Assembly (NCBI RefSeq): GCF_014696315.1
Contig: NZ_JACJPX010000006.1
Coordinates: 62,001 to 126,000, forward strand
Source: Calothrix membranacea FACHB-236
GTDB taxonomy: Bacteria > Cyanobacteriota > Cyanobacteriia > Cyanobacteriales > Nostocaceae
Direction of reading: 5' to 3'
Length of the DNA: 64,000 bases
This document shows positions 9,282-16,869 of this stretch, in pieces. Under the pieces are notes generated by a model. It was not told where the DNA came from. It did no database searches and saw only the letters and a program-made list of their open reading frames with translations. Positions within the stretch are counted from its first letter, which is position 1, and every line of letters starts with the position of its first letter. The position numbers and the translations under genes are program-made.

Positions 9282-10160
9282 ATGGCACAATCTCCATCAC
9301 ACAAGTTTGGACAAGATTTAGGCAAACTGCTTGAGGATATTGTGCTTGATGATATCCTTAAACCTCGACTGCAACAGTTTGCCAAAACCAAAAACTACTA
9401 CCTTGATTGGCAGCGATCGCGTCCAGCTAGGAGTGGTAAAAAAGTTACTTGGAAAGACAAATATGGCAATAAGCATGATTTAGATTTTGTAATTGAGATT
9501 GATGGTACAGATGATCGACTTGGTAGACCTGTTGCATTTATTGAGTCTGCATGGCGTAGATATACAAAACACTCAAAAAATAAAGCTCAAGAAATTCAAG
9601 GTGCTATTCTACCTATCATTGATCTGCATCATTTATCTGCACCATTTTATGGCGCGGTGTTGGCTGGAGATTTCACGAAACCAGCTTTAGATCAACTTAG
9701 AAATAATGGATTTGCAATCATCTATATTCCTTATAAAGATGTGGTAGCAGCATTTCAGGAGATTGATTTTGATGTTGCATTTAACGAAGAAACCCCAGAC
9801 GAAATTTATACTCAAGCCTCAAAGAGTTTAGCTAGTCTCACGAGTTTAGATAAAGAGAAACTTCGACAGGCTTTGATGCGTGTTTCAAAATCTGAAGTCG
9901 ATCAGTTTATGGATAAGCTAAGAAATTGTCTTGAGCGTTATATCGCTAAAATAACTCTTATTCCTCTTTTTGGTACAAAATACGAGTTTCAAAACCTTGA
10001 TGATGCACTTACAGAGCTAAATACAATAGACATCGATCATCCTAGTGGTCAGTTTGAACGGTTTGAAGTCATCATTGATTACAGTAATAACGACACAATT
10101 CGAGCAACTTTTCAAAACAAGACTTTGCTTGCAGACTTCTTGAGAAAGCTAGAAAGTTAA
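9282..10160 (+). CDS. Putative type II restriction endonuclease partner
   Basis: A 292-residue protein immediately downstream of the methyltransferase. I do not recognise a named enzyme. The N-terminal half looks like a PD-(D/E)xK nuclease core: an early helix with Glu (QDLGKLLEDIVLDD), then HDLDFVIEID (Asp68), then RPVAFIESAWRRYTKHSKNK (Glu88 with Lys96 and Lys99), followed by a beta strand GAILPIIDL. The tail (residues 160-290) is mixed alpha/beta and may hold the recognition domain. Role is inferred from fold-like motifs and the tight pairing with the methylase. An alternative is a nuclease-like accessory protein without restriction activity. Confidence 0.6.
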   Translation: MAQSPSHKFGQDLGKLLEDIVLDDILKPRLQQFAKTKNYYLDWQRSRPARSGKKVTWKDKYGNKHDLDFVIEIDGTDDRLGRPVAFIESAWRRYTKHSKNKAQEIQGAILPIIDLHHLSAPFYGAVLAGDFTKPALDQLRNNGFAIIYIPYKDVVAAFQEIDFDVAFNEETPDEIYTQASKSLASLTSLDKEKLRQALMRVSKSEVDQFMDKLRNCLERYIAKITLIPLFGTKYEFQNLDDALTELNTIDIDHPSGQFERFEVIIDYSNNDTIRATFQNKTLLADFLRKLES

Positions 10161-10309
10161 AGTCAGCCTCACATTTAGCTTTGCAGCCTGACGGAACAGA
10201 AGATGCGATCGCTGATGAACTGGTACGGGAAGGTGTACCTAAGCATGATATTGCGATCGCATATCATGCAACTCATGTGCGGCAGTATACAGAGTTTGCT
10301 GTCGGATAA
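10160..10309 (+). pseudogene. xisI remnant (C-terminal fragment)
   Basis: Starting just past the endonuclease stop, an open stretch reads KSASHLALQPDGTEDAIAD then ELVREGVPKHDIAIAYHA and ends RQYTEFAVG at TAA 10307-10309. This is the typical C-terminal third of XisI-family proteins (the fdxN-element excision controlling factor family). No XisI N-terminus or XisH gene is present. I infer a truncated copy left behind after insertion or deletion. Confidence 0.75.
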
Positions 10310-10410
10310 CTTACAGATAATAGTGGGCAAATCTATACAATAGGCGATCGCATTCCTTCCTTTGGTGCTTAGCTGGTTGTAAACATCGCTTTGCTATGGC
10401 AAATTCTGAT

Positions 10411-10593
10411 TTACAACTCGTGAATCAGGTTTACAACTTGTGAATCAAGTGCACGAACTCGTGCATCAAGTTTACAACTCGTGAATCAAGTACACGAACT
10501 CGTGCATCAAGTTTACAACTTGTGAATCAAGTGCACAAACTCGTGCATCAAGTTTTCTATTCGTGCCGCAAGTTCACAATTCGTGAATCAAAA
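10411..10593. repeat. Degenerate tandem repeat, alternating 20/21-bp units (41-bp period)
   Basis: Nine units such as TTACAACTCGTGAATCAAGT (20) and GCACGAACTCGTGCATCAAGT-like (21) follow one another; units 2-7 strictly alternate in type, the last two are decayed. Each shares CTCGTGnATCAAGT. The 41-base period is not a multiple of 3 and frames contain stops, so it does not encode a repeat protein. There are no unique spacers, so it is not a CRISPR array. It fills most of the 10310-10820 gap. Confidence 0.85.
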
Positions 10594-10820
10594 TCAGAAG
10601 GTGTAAATCGGGGATACGATGCTCAAAATTTGATATTGAGAGCAAATTTAGCAAATTTAACCGTAATTCTTCTGTTCCCAGATGCTAAGGTTTTAAAATT
10701 TCTGTAGCTTTACTCAGGTTGATGAGTCTGCTTATTGCGTATGTTGATGATGTATAGCGAACTCAGTATCAAGTACTATCAGGGTTCTCTATGTGAAATT
10801 TATCCGCATGGGAAAACTTT

Positions 10821-11192
10821 ATGAGGCAACAGAGACGAAATTCCAGGGCATTAACCAAAGCTGAACGTCGGATTGAAGGGTTACAGATGATTGACCCTGA
10901 CCTAGATTTTGGTAATGAGTTTTCAATTGCCAATTATAATGGCATGGTTCAGCAGTTGCGAGAGAAGCTAGCTGCTTATAACCAAGCAAAAACGTTAGTA
11001 GAAAAGACACAGACTGCATTAGTTGATGCTGAACGTGTATTAAATAATTATTCCGAGCATATGCTGTTGAATGTTGCCTCTCGTTATGGCAAGAATAGCG
11101 ATGAGTATGGGATGGCTGGTGGAACGCGCAAGTCCGAGCGACGAAAACCACGCCCAGCAGCCAAGCCAGATGTGATATCTGCGGAAGCTTAA
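10821..11192 (+). CDS. Hypothetical protein, 123 aa
   Basis: No family recognised. The protein is basic at both ends (MRQQRRNSRALTKAERR; RKSERRKPRPAAKPD) with a helical middle that looks coiled-coil (MVQQLREKLAAYNQAKTLVEKTQ, then ALVDAERVLNN). Basic tails and helix suggest a nucleic-acid- or membrane-associated small protein, but that is only inference. A gene is supported by a clean open frame with a cyanobacterial-looking composition; start upstream sequence ACTTTATGAGG has no good ribosome site. Confidence 0.55.
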   Translation: MRQQRRNSRALTKAERRIEGLQMIDPDLDFGNEFSIANYNGMVQQLREKLAAYNQAKTLVEKTQTALVDAERVLNNYSEHMLLNVASRYGKNSDEYGMAGGTRKSERRKPRPAAKPDVISAEA

Positions 11193-11524
11193 GTTGAGGG
11201 GTAAAGGGAAAAAGGGGAATGGGAAAAGGGGAAGAAAAAACCTTTAACCTTTTCTCCAAAACCAATTTTGAGTTCAAAACGCTTAACTGAGTAGTGTGGG
11301 GATGCGATCGCTAATTTACAAAAAGGCGTTACTCTTAGGGGTAGTCGTATGTATCGCATTCCTTACCTCGCTATTAGTATTTGCTTAATTGTTTTTATAT
11401 GCTTAGTGGCTTAGAAATATTATATACTTAAACTTGTGTAATGTTACGCAGCAGCCATTTTCCATTTTGCTGGTTACAATTGTGTCGTCATTTGTAGCTG
11501 AAGAATGGAGGCGAGAATTGTTAC
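11193..11524. other. Intergenic, no gene seen
   Basis: Purine-rich GGGGAAAAGGGGAAG repeats follow the 123-aa gene, then a HIP1 octamer and AT-rich DNA. The sequence GAATGGAGGCGAGAATTGTTAC just before 11525 supplies a GGAGG ribosome site for the next gene. Nothing else is recognisable. Confidence 0.6.
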
Positions 11525-12190
11525 ATGGCTCTTTCTGAAACAATTATTGAATTAGTTGTTGATAAAGTCTTGATTGGTGGGATTGTGTTGGTTGCAGGTT
11601 ACTGGCTGAATAAGAGATTTGAGATATTTAAGAGTGAAACTAACGAAAAATATCATCAAAGACAACTGATTGCAGAGCTTGAGCATCAACAGAAGCAACA
11701 AATTTCTGAGCTTGAGAATGAGATTGCTATGGCTCGGCATAACGCAGAGCTGGAATTTATCGAAAGACAAATATCTGAGTTCTACTGGCCTATATACTTG
11801 CGGCTGGAGAAAGATAATGTGATGTGGAAGCGAATTAAGTCTTTGAGTCCTGAACAAAATGTTTTACCTGAAGCTGCAAGTATGGCGATAGAAAAAGAAT
11901 TTATTATCAAGAATCATCAAGAAATAGTTGATATTATCGAATCTAAAATTCATTTGGCAGAAAATTCCAACAATGGCAAAGATTTGATTAATGAGCTATT
12001 AAAATATATTAAGCACGTTGCAGTCTATAAAACAATTCGTTCTGTCAAAGAACTGGAAAGATTTAATCCTGTAGATATGAATGAACCATTCCCCGAAAAG
12101 CTTTTCCCTTTAATTGAAAGTAACTTTCGCAGTTTACAGCATAAATATGAATACCTAAAAAATGTGAAATTTGGAGATATTAAGGCATAA
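11525..12190 (+). CDS. Hypothetical membrane-anchored coiled-coil protein, 221 aa
   Basis: Residues about 12-28 (VDKVLIGGIVLVAGYWL) form one transmembrane helix, followed by a charged coiled coil (residues 35-80; QLIAELEHQQKQQISELENE) and a helical domain with EFIERQISEFYWPIYLRLEKD. The stretch resembles cyanobacterial and proteobacterial uncharacterised proteins with an N-terminal anchor and cytosolic helical domain; I cannot name a family. A GGAGG lies 12 bases before the ATG. It converges with the DUF2267 gene; a hairpin sits between them. Confidence 0.65.
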   Translation: MALSETIIELVVDKVLIGGIVLVAGYWLNKRFEIFKSETNEKYHQRQLIAELEHQQKQQISELENEIAMARHNAELEFIERQISEFYWPIYLRLEKDNVMWKRIKSLSPEQNVLPEAASMAIEKEFIIKNHQEIVDIIESKIHLAENSNNGKDLINELLKYIKHVAVYKTIRSVKELERFNPVDMNEPFPEKLFPLIESNFRSLQHKYEYLKNVKFGDIKA

Positions 12191-12209
12191 ATCTCTTAAA
12201 ATTAAAAGC

Positions 12210-12236
12210 CTGTTTGTGATAATTATCCGCAAACAG
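12210..12236. terminator. Hairpin between convergent genes
   Basis: CTGTTTG (12210-12216) pairs with CAAACAG (12230-12236) around a 13-base loop that itself has partial pairing. It sits between the 3' ends of the genes at 11525 (+) and 12261 (-) and could serve both. Confidence 0.5.
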
Positions 12237-12260
12237 ACTTGATTGGTTCTAGGGTTCTAA

Positions 12261-12800
12261 TTAAGCTTGATCCCAAAGTTCACGAATGCGATCGGGGAGC
12301 CAACCAGCAATTTCCTGAATCCGTTCTTGAGAAAGTTCGTCTTTGGTTGCAGCAAACACTGCTTGAATTGCTTGATCTCTGTCTACTGATCCAGGTAGTC
12401 CACCTTCATTTGCAACTCTGGTAAGGAATAGATTGGAATCAATACCAACGGGAGCCGGGCCTCTCAAAGGTTTACGTACTCGGCTTAAAAATCTCACAAT
12501 GGGATTGGTGTCTTTCCAGAGTTCAGCTACTTCCATCTGGAGTGCTTTTTCATCTGTAGGTACAGCTTCTGTATGCAATTCTGACTCAACGCGATCGCTC
12601 GCTTCTGTTGTCATTACGTCACGCATAACGCGAAATACGACTTCGCTAAAGTCTCTGGCATCATATAAATCTGCAAATCCGCTTCTTACCATGACTTTTT
12701 CGAGAAAAGAGCGATTTTCGTCTGCGATCGCAGTTCTCGAATCTTCAATCTCTGTGGGGTCAACTTCTGGTATGTTTTGTCTGAATGTTTGATCGGGCAT
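12261..12800 (-). CDS. DUF2267 family protein
   Basis: A 179-residue protein. Residues 25-160 resemble DUF2267 repeats: NRSFLEKVMVRSGFADLYDA, EVVFRVMRDVMTTEASDRVE, LWKDTNPIVRFLSRVRKP, then FLTRVANEGGLPGSVDRDQA and VFAATKDELSQERIQEIAGW. This pattern of helices with 'LP..L' motifs is characteristic of the family, often found in stress-related contexts; function is unknown. The gene is convergent with the membrane-anchored coiled-coil gene. Its 5' side (12801-13140) is a shared divergent promoter region with the AraC regulator gene. Confidence 0.75.
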   Translation of the reverse strand: MPDQTFRQNIPEVDPTEIEDSRTAIADENRSFLEKVMVRSGFADLYDARDFSEVVFRVMRDVMTTEASDRVESELHTEAVPTDEKALQMEVAELWKDTNPIVRFLSRVRKPLRGPAPVGIDSNLFLTRVANEGGLPGSVDRDQAIQAVFAATKDELSQERIQEIAGWLPDRIRELWDQA

Positions 12801-13140
12801 AGTTTTTCTTCTGCTTCTGATATTGAGTTTTTATGCTTACCTATGTAAGGTCGCACAAATCAAAAACCCTTGGTCTCATCCAGAAGTTCGAGATGTCTTC
12901 TAGCCAAAAGTAAGAAATTCCATAGATAAAAAGACTTACGCAAGTGTCATATTTTTCCCGCAATGCTTGTCCAGAGTCAAAAGTCAAAAGTCCAATTTTT
13001 GACCCTTGACTCTTGACTACCACTGTAGAAAATATTTGTGCCAGTTGTGTAAGTCCTGGATAAAAAATAAAAGAAGCGATCGCCTATGTATGTGAAAAAA
13101 CAGTCAGAATAGATACATCCCGTACCTGTTTCACGACAAG
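12801..13140. promoter_or_regulatory. Divergent intergenic region with inverted AGTCAAAAGTC repeats
   Basis: Between the DUF2267 gene (-) and the AraC gene (+). It holds AGTCAAAAGTCAAAAGTCC facing GACCCTTGACTCTTGACT (12974-13018), a hairpin of a repeat type also seen near 20205 and 50880, and a HIP1 site at 13077. No promoter boxes are clear. Confidence 0.45.
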
Positions 13141-14070
13141 ATGACAACAGTAGAGCAAAGGCTGAAAGTTATCGATTATCGTCAAGAGAAAGCATCAAAT
13201 GCGTTTGTACCTCAACCTGCTGTTCTCTCAAGTTCGGGATGGGATGGTATGCATTTTGAACTTCATCAACAGCCAAAATTCGAGATAGCTGAACATCAAC
13301 ACACAATGCATGTAATTGCGGCTGGACTTTCCGACTTATCATCAAGTTACTCATCAGGCGAACGATGGTTAGATGGAAAGCTGACAAAAGAAAGGCGCAA
13401 TTCGGGCGACATTGCCATTATTCCTGAAGGTATTTCCCACCGTTGCAATTGGAATACCTCAGCCCAGTTTATGATTTTGGCATTTGATGCGGAACTGCTC
13501 AAACAAGTTGGGGAAGATTTAGTTAATTGCGATCGCATTCAACTTATCCCTCATTTTATGAGTAAACAAGATGAATTAATCCAAGGTATTTTTTGGGCTT
13601 TAAAAGCAGAATTAGAATCAGGGAAAATGGGGGGTTATTTACTAATTGATAGCCTCAAAACCACATTAGCTATTCATTTATTACGCAACTATTGCACTAC
13701 GCAACCTAAACTGTCTAGCTATGCTGAGGGATTATCTCAATTAAAGTTGCAACAGGTGAAAGAGTATATTCATGAAAATCTTCATCAAGAAGTAAAGCTG
13801 AGTGAACTGGCTGCGATCGCTCAGATGAGTCAATATCACTTTTTGCGTTTATTTAAGCAAAGTCTGGGTATCACACCTCACCAATATATTTTGCAATGTC
13901 GGATTAATCAAGCTAAATATTTATTGCAATACAGTCAACTGAGCATTGCAGACATAGCTGTGAGAGTAGGTTTTTGCGATCAAAGTCACTTAACGCGATA
14001 TTTTAAGCGCATTGTAGGCGTAACACCAAAACAATTTATTGAAAGCGGCGGGAAACTTCATCCCTTATAG
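13141..14070 (+). CDS. AraC-family transcriptional regulator
   Basis: The 309-residue protein has a cupin-like N-terminal sensing domain (residues 30-130; FEIAEHQHTMHVIAAG, GDIAIIPEGISHRCNWNT) and a C-terminal double helix-turn-helix (about 205-300): VKEYIHENLHQEVKLSELAA, AQMSQYHFLRLFKQSLGITP then the second HTH SIADIAVRVGFCDQSHLTRYFKR and GVTPKQF. The family usually activates adjacent genes on binding a small ligand. The dienelactone hydrolase-like gene 400 bp downstream on the same strand is a plausible target, but a MITE-like repeat separates them. Confidence 0.92.
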   Translation: MTTVEQRLKVIDYRQEKASNAFVPQPAVLSSSGWDGMHFELHQQPKFEIAEHQHTMHVIAAGLSDLSSSYSSGERWLDGKLTKERRNSGDIAIIPEGISHRCNWNTSAQFMILAFDAELLKQVGEDLVNCDRIQLIPHFMSKQDELIQGIFWALKAELESGKMGGYLLIDSLKTTLAIHLLRNYCTTQPKLSSYAEGLSQLKLQQVKEYIHENLHQEVKLSELAAIAQMSQYHFLRLFKQSLGITPHQYILQCRINQAKYLLQYSQLSIADIAVRVGFCDQSHLTRYFKRIVGVTPKQFIESGGKLHPL

Positions 14071-14178
14071 GTGTAAAGCAATAGTCGCCCCGCCGCTTGG
14101 GGCATTGGGCATGAGGCATTGGAAACTTCTTCTCTATGCCAGATTTTTAAGCTAGTTATACCATTTTGAAAAAAGAAC

Positions 14179-14270
14179 GCGACAGATAGGTAGGGGCACG
14201 GCATCCACAATCTTTTGGTATATCAAATATCTTACTGGTGCCGTGCCCCTACAAAGAATTTATCTGTCGC
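14179..14270. repeat. MITE-like nested inverted repeat (GTAGGGGCACGGCA type)
   Basis: Outer arms GCGACAGATA (14179-14188) and TATCTGTCGC (14261-14270) enclose inner arms GTAGGGGCACGGCA (14190-14203) and its complement (14239-14252). Total length is 92 bases with no coding capacity. It lies in the 407-bp gap between the AraC and hydrolase genes. A related but shorter palindrome is at 16186-16214. The rest of the gap holds nothing that I can recognise. Confidence 0.8.
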
Positions 14271-14477
14271 AAACATTATTTGAACTAGTATTATTCATAC
14301 CAGTCCAGGTTTTGGCACAACCAAGCATGAAAATCTTTCCTTCCTATGCGCCATGCCCAATGCCCCATGCCCTGATCGCAAAAATGTACTAAGACTCCGC
14401 AACTTTTTTCTAGAGTCATGCCTAGGTAGCTTCTTAAGCTATCAGTAACAGAGAAAATTGCAGCGGCGGAGGTAATA

Positions 14478-15194
14478 ATGCAAATCGAGCAGACAGAGGT
14501 GATGATTTCCACGCCTGACGGAAAAATGCCAGCTTGGTTATGTACACCTACTAAAGATGAACGCCAGCCAGCCGTTCTTTTGCTGATGGAAGCATTTGGT
14601 ATAACATCACATATTAAAGATATCGCCGCCAGAATTGCTCAGGAAGGGTATGTGGTTCTGGCTCCAGATTTATATTATCGTGAGTTGCCAAACAATAAAT
14701 TTGGATATGACGAAGTTGAGCAAGCAATGGCGATGATGTATCGCCTCGATTTTGGCCAACCGATGAAGGAAGATATTCAAGCAGCATTGGCTTATGTAAA
14801 ATCACAAGCCGACGTGTATCCAAACAAAGTGGGCGTGACTGGCTTCTGCTTAGGTGGTGGTTTGAGTTTTTTCACTGCTTGCCATTTATCCTCAGAGATT
14901 GCGGCTGCGGCTCCCTTCTATGGAATGGTTCTGGATGAGTGGCTATTTGCCGTAAAAAACATTACAGTACCAGTTTACTTATTCTTTGGCGGTAAAGATC
15001 CATTTATTCCAGGCGATCGCATTAAACAAATCGATTCTCGCTTTCAAGAACTTGGCAAAGAATACACTTTAAAAGTTTATCCCGATGCCGATCATGGATT
15101 TTTCTGTAATGAACGTTCTGCCTACAATCCCTTAGCAGCCGCAGACGCTTGGCAGGAACTGACACAATTTTTCCATAAACATCTCCGGGCGTAA
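14478..15194 (+). CDS. Dienelactone hydrolase family protein
   Basis: A 238-residue alpha/beta hydrolase. The catalytic triad of the dienelactone hydrolase family is visible: Cys124 in GFCLGG, Asp174 in GGKDPFIPGD and His206 in DADHGFFC. The N-terminus MQIEQTEVMISTPDGKMPAW and PAVLLLMEAFGI also fit. The family cleaves lactones or esters, classically in chloroaromatic breakdown, but most cyanobacterial members have unknown substrates. GGCGGAGGTAATA just before the ATG gives a strong ribosome site. It may be regulated by the AraC protein upstream. Confidence 0.9.
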   Translation: MQIEQTEVMISTPDGKMPAWLCTPTKDERQPAVLLLMEAFGITSHIKDIAARIAQEGYVVLAPDLYYRELPNNKFGYDEVEQAMAMMYRLDFGQPMKEDIQAALAYVKSQADVYPNKVGVTGFCLGGGLSFFTACHLSSEIAAAAPFYGMVLDEWLFAVKNITVPVYLFFGGKDPFIPGDRIKQIDSRFQELGKEYTLKVYPDADHGFFCNERSAYNPLAAADAWQELTQFFHKHLRA

Positions 15195-15477
15195 AACTGT
15201 GAAAACATCGGGTTTTCGCCAATGTGAATAAACTCCGTACTCAAACTTACTAGATATCATAAACAAGCAGAAGATTTACTTTTTCACCCTATCTGAAAGG
15301 TAATTTTTCTGTGACATAAAACTGTCGTTAGCCCCAAAACATGAGCGGCCAAAACCGAATTTAGTATTAGCGAATTCTGATATTACCGCATATTTACAAT
15401 AGTACCCTTGGGGGTACTACACATTAAAACCTTTGTTAATTACAGTGTATTTAAATAACTAAGTCAGAAGAAAATTT

Positions 15478-16065
15478 ATGGCACTTGTTTCTACATTTGA
15501 AGTCTTATTAAAGCCACAACTACCACCCGTTAAAGGGCTAGAAAATCTTAGCCGTAAGGTAATTCAAGGCTATTTTTTGACCATTGCTAATGTCAATTTC
15601 TTTCCTGTTACCCTATCTGTAGTATTTACAGTCAAATTCCCCAGCGATCCTAATAATCCAGGAGCGCTACCCAAAAATTTTGAAGATTTCCTCGAAGCTG
15701 TAGATATTTCAGGAGTAAACATGATCTCAAATTCTTCACTTGTGCCGGAAAAAGTTCCACAGAATAATAAGGCACGGCTGACTTTTACGATTCCTGAGAA
15801 TGGTACTAGTTTACTGCTTTTGCAACCTGATATTACAAAATCTGCTGTAACTTCGGGAGCAAACTTTGAGGCTCGTGGGTACGTAGAAATTTTCTTGTCT
15901 TCACTTTCTGGTTCAGATTCAGCTACTTTACTTGTAACACCTGAACACCGTGGTACTTTCTTCAAAGATATAACAAGTAATAACCCAGATAAAATTTCGC
16001 TCGATCAAATAGCTTATGCTCTCCCAGTCAGCAACGGAGGAGTATTTAAGCTCTCTAATCAGTAG
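15478..16065 (+). CDS. Hypothetical protein, 195 aa, beta-rich
   Basis: No family recognised. The sequence lacks a signal peptide and alternates hydrophobic strands and turns (VIQGYFLTIANVNFFPVTLS, ARLTFTIPENGTSLLLLQPD, GYVEIFLSSLSGSDSATLLV), suggesting an all-beta sandwich. It has no Cys. A strong terminator hairpin follows the stop. The upstream 280 bp hold a GTACCC-rich palindrome (AGTACCCTTGGGGGTACT near 15401) but no gene. Confidence 0.6.
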   Translation: MALVSTFEVLLKPQLPPVKGLENLSRKVIQGYFLTIANVNFFPVTLSVVFTVKFPSDPNNPGALPKNFEDFLEAVDISGVNMISNSSLVPEKVPQNNKARLTFTIPENGTSLLLLQPDITKSAVTSGANFEARGYVEIFLSSLSGSDSATLLVTPEHRGTFFKDITSNNPDKISLDQIAYALPVSNGGVFKLSNQ

Positions 16066-16098
16066 GTAATTTTTCATTAAGTTACTGTAATTAATTAG

Positions 16099-16127
16099 TT
16101 GGGGGATAGATTAAATCTATCCCCCAA
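16099..16127 (+). terminator. Strong hairpin terminator
   Basis: TTGGGGGATAGAT (16099-16111) and ATCTATCCCCCAA (16115-16127) form a perfect 13-bp stem with a 3-base loop, followed by TATTTAGTTTTTATT. It lies 33 bases after the stop of the 195-aa gene. Confidence 0.85.
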
Positions 16128-16185
16128 TATTTAGTTTTTATTAAAATTATTTTTACAGCGTATTTCAGGTAAATGAAGTTCATGG

Positions 16186-16214
16186 GTAGGGGCAAGGCAA
16201 TGCCTTGCCCTTAC
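16186..16214. repeat. Dispersed palindrome GTAGGGGCAAGGCA/TGCCTTGCCCTTAC
   Basis: A 29-base near-perfect palindrome of the same kind as the element at 14190-14252, with the arms adjacent. It lies in the 310-bp gap between the 195-aa gene and hxlR-like gene; the remainder is AT-rich and featureless. Confidence 0.75.
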
Positions 16215-16375
16215 AATTATCTGTACCTCAACAACTTGCAATTTGCTGTATTTGGGATAGGTTAAAATTCATCTATAAATTAAAGTAGGAGAAATTTTTG
16301 CAAGTTATTGTGCTGTAGTTCAGGTTCATTATTATCGGGTAACTGTGTAATTAAAGACCGCCAAAGGTCTTAAAA

Positions 16376-16753
16376 TTAGCGCAAGTTTTTTTGATCGTAG
16401 CGATGCCTGCGGCGGGCTACGCCTACGCGCAATGCAGTAACCTCAGAAAAATGAACTCTCGACCATGCAGCAATTTCTTGTAATGGCTCCAGCAAAGTCA
16501 CTCCCAAAGATGTGAGAGAATACTCTACATTTTTTCGCTCCACTAACCCATGTCGTTCTAAGTTTCGCAATGTCTGCGTTAAAACTTTTTGGGAAATTCC
16601 CTCAATGCGGCGCTGAATCTGGCTGTAGCGTTTAGCTCCATAGGCAAGACAATATATGACAATTACACTCCACTTATCTGCAATCACATCAAGAATTTGT
16701 TGAGTGGGACAATCGAGGGTAAATATCTCTGGTTCTGGAAAGTTACGCACCAT
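16376..16753 (-). CDS. HxlR-family transcriptional regulator
   Basis: A 125-residue winged-helix protein: CPTQQILDVIADKWSVIVIY, GAKRYSQIQRRIEGISQKVL, TQTLRNLERHGLVERK, EYSLTSLGVTLLEPLQEI are the classic HxlR pattern, including the early Cys (residue 15) that often senses electrophiles or redox. It is divergent from the old-yellow-enzyme gene (116 bp between starts), the usual regulator-target layout for this pair. The last ~20 codons (RVGVARRRHRYDQ) derive from a dispersed GC-rich repeat (CGATGCCTGCGGCGGGCTAC, 16400-16419 and flanks), so the C-terminus has been remodelled. Confidence 0.9.
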   Translation of the reverse strand: MVRNFPEPEIFTLDCPTQQILDVIADKWSVIVIYCLAYGAKRYSQIQRRIEGISQKVLTQTLRNLERHGLVERKNVEYSLTSLGVTLLEPLQEIAAWSRVHFSEVTALRVGVARRRHRYDQKNLR

Positions 16754-16869
16754 TTGGTTAGTTACAAACTGTTGATTTCTACTTGTGGTGAATCAACAGT
16801 TTATTCTACCCTTGGGCGGGAGTCCATGATTTTTCATGACAGCCAGTAATATCAACAAAGGTACTATCG

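Noticed and set aside
10411-10593. Possible CRISPR array
   Set aside because: Units are contiguous with no unique spacers and no cas genes are nearby; it is a tandem repeat.
10522-10707. 61-codon open frame reading LVNQVHKLVHQVF
   Set aside because: It arises from the 20/21-base repeat, which shifts frame every period; no homologous protein recognised.
12433-12792. 119-codon plus-strand frame opposite the DUF2267 gene
   Set aside because: Ser/Thr-rich antisense shadow; the minus frame has clear family motifs.
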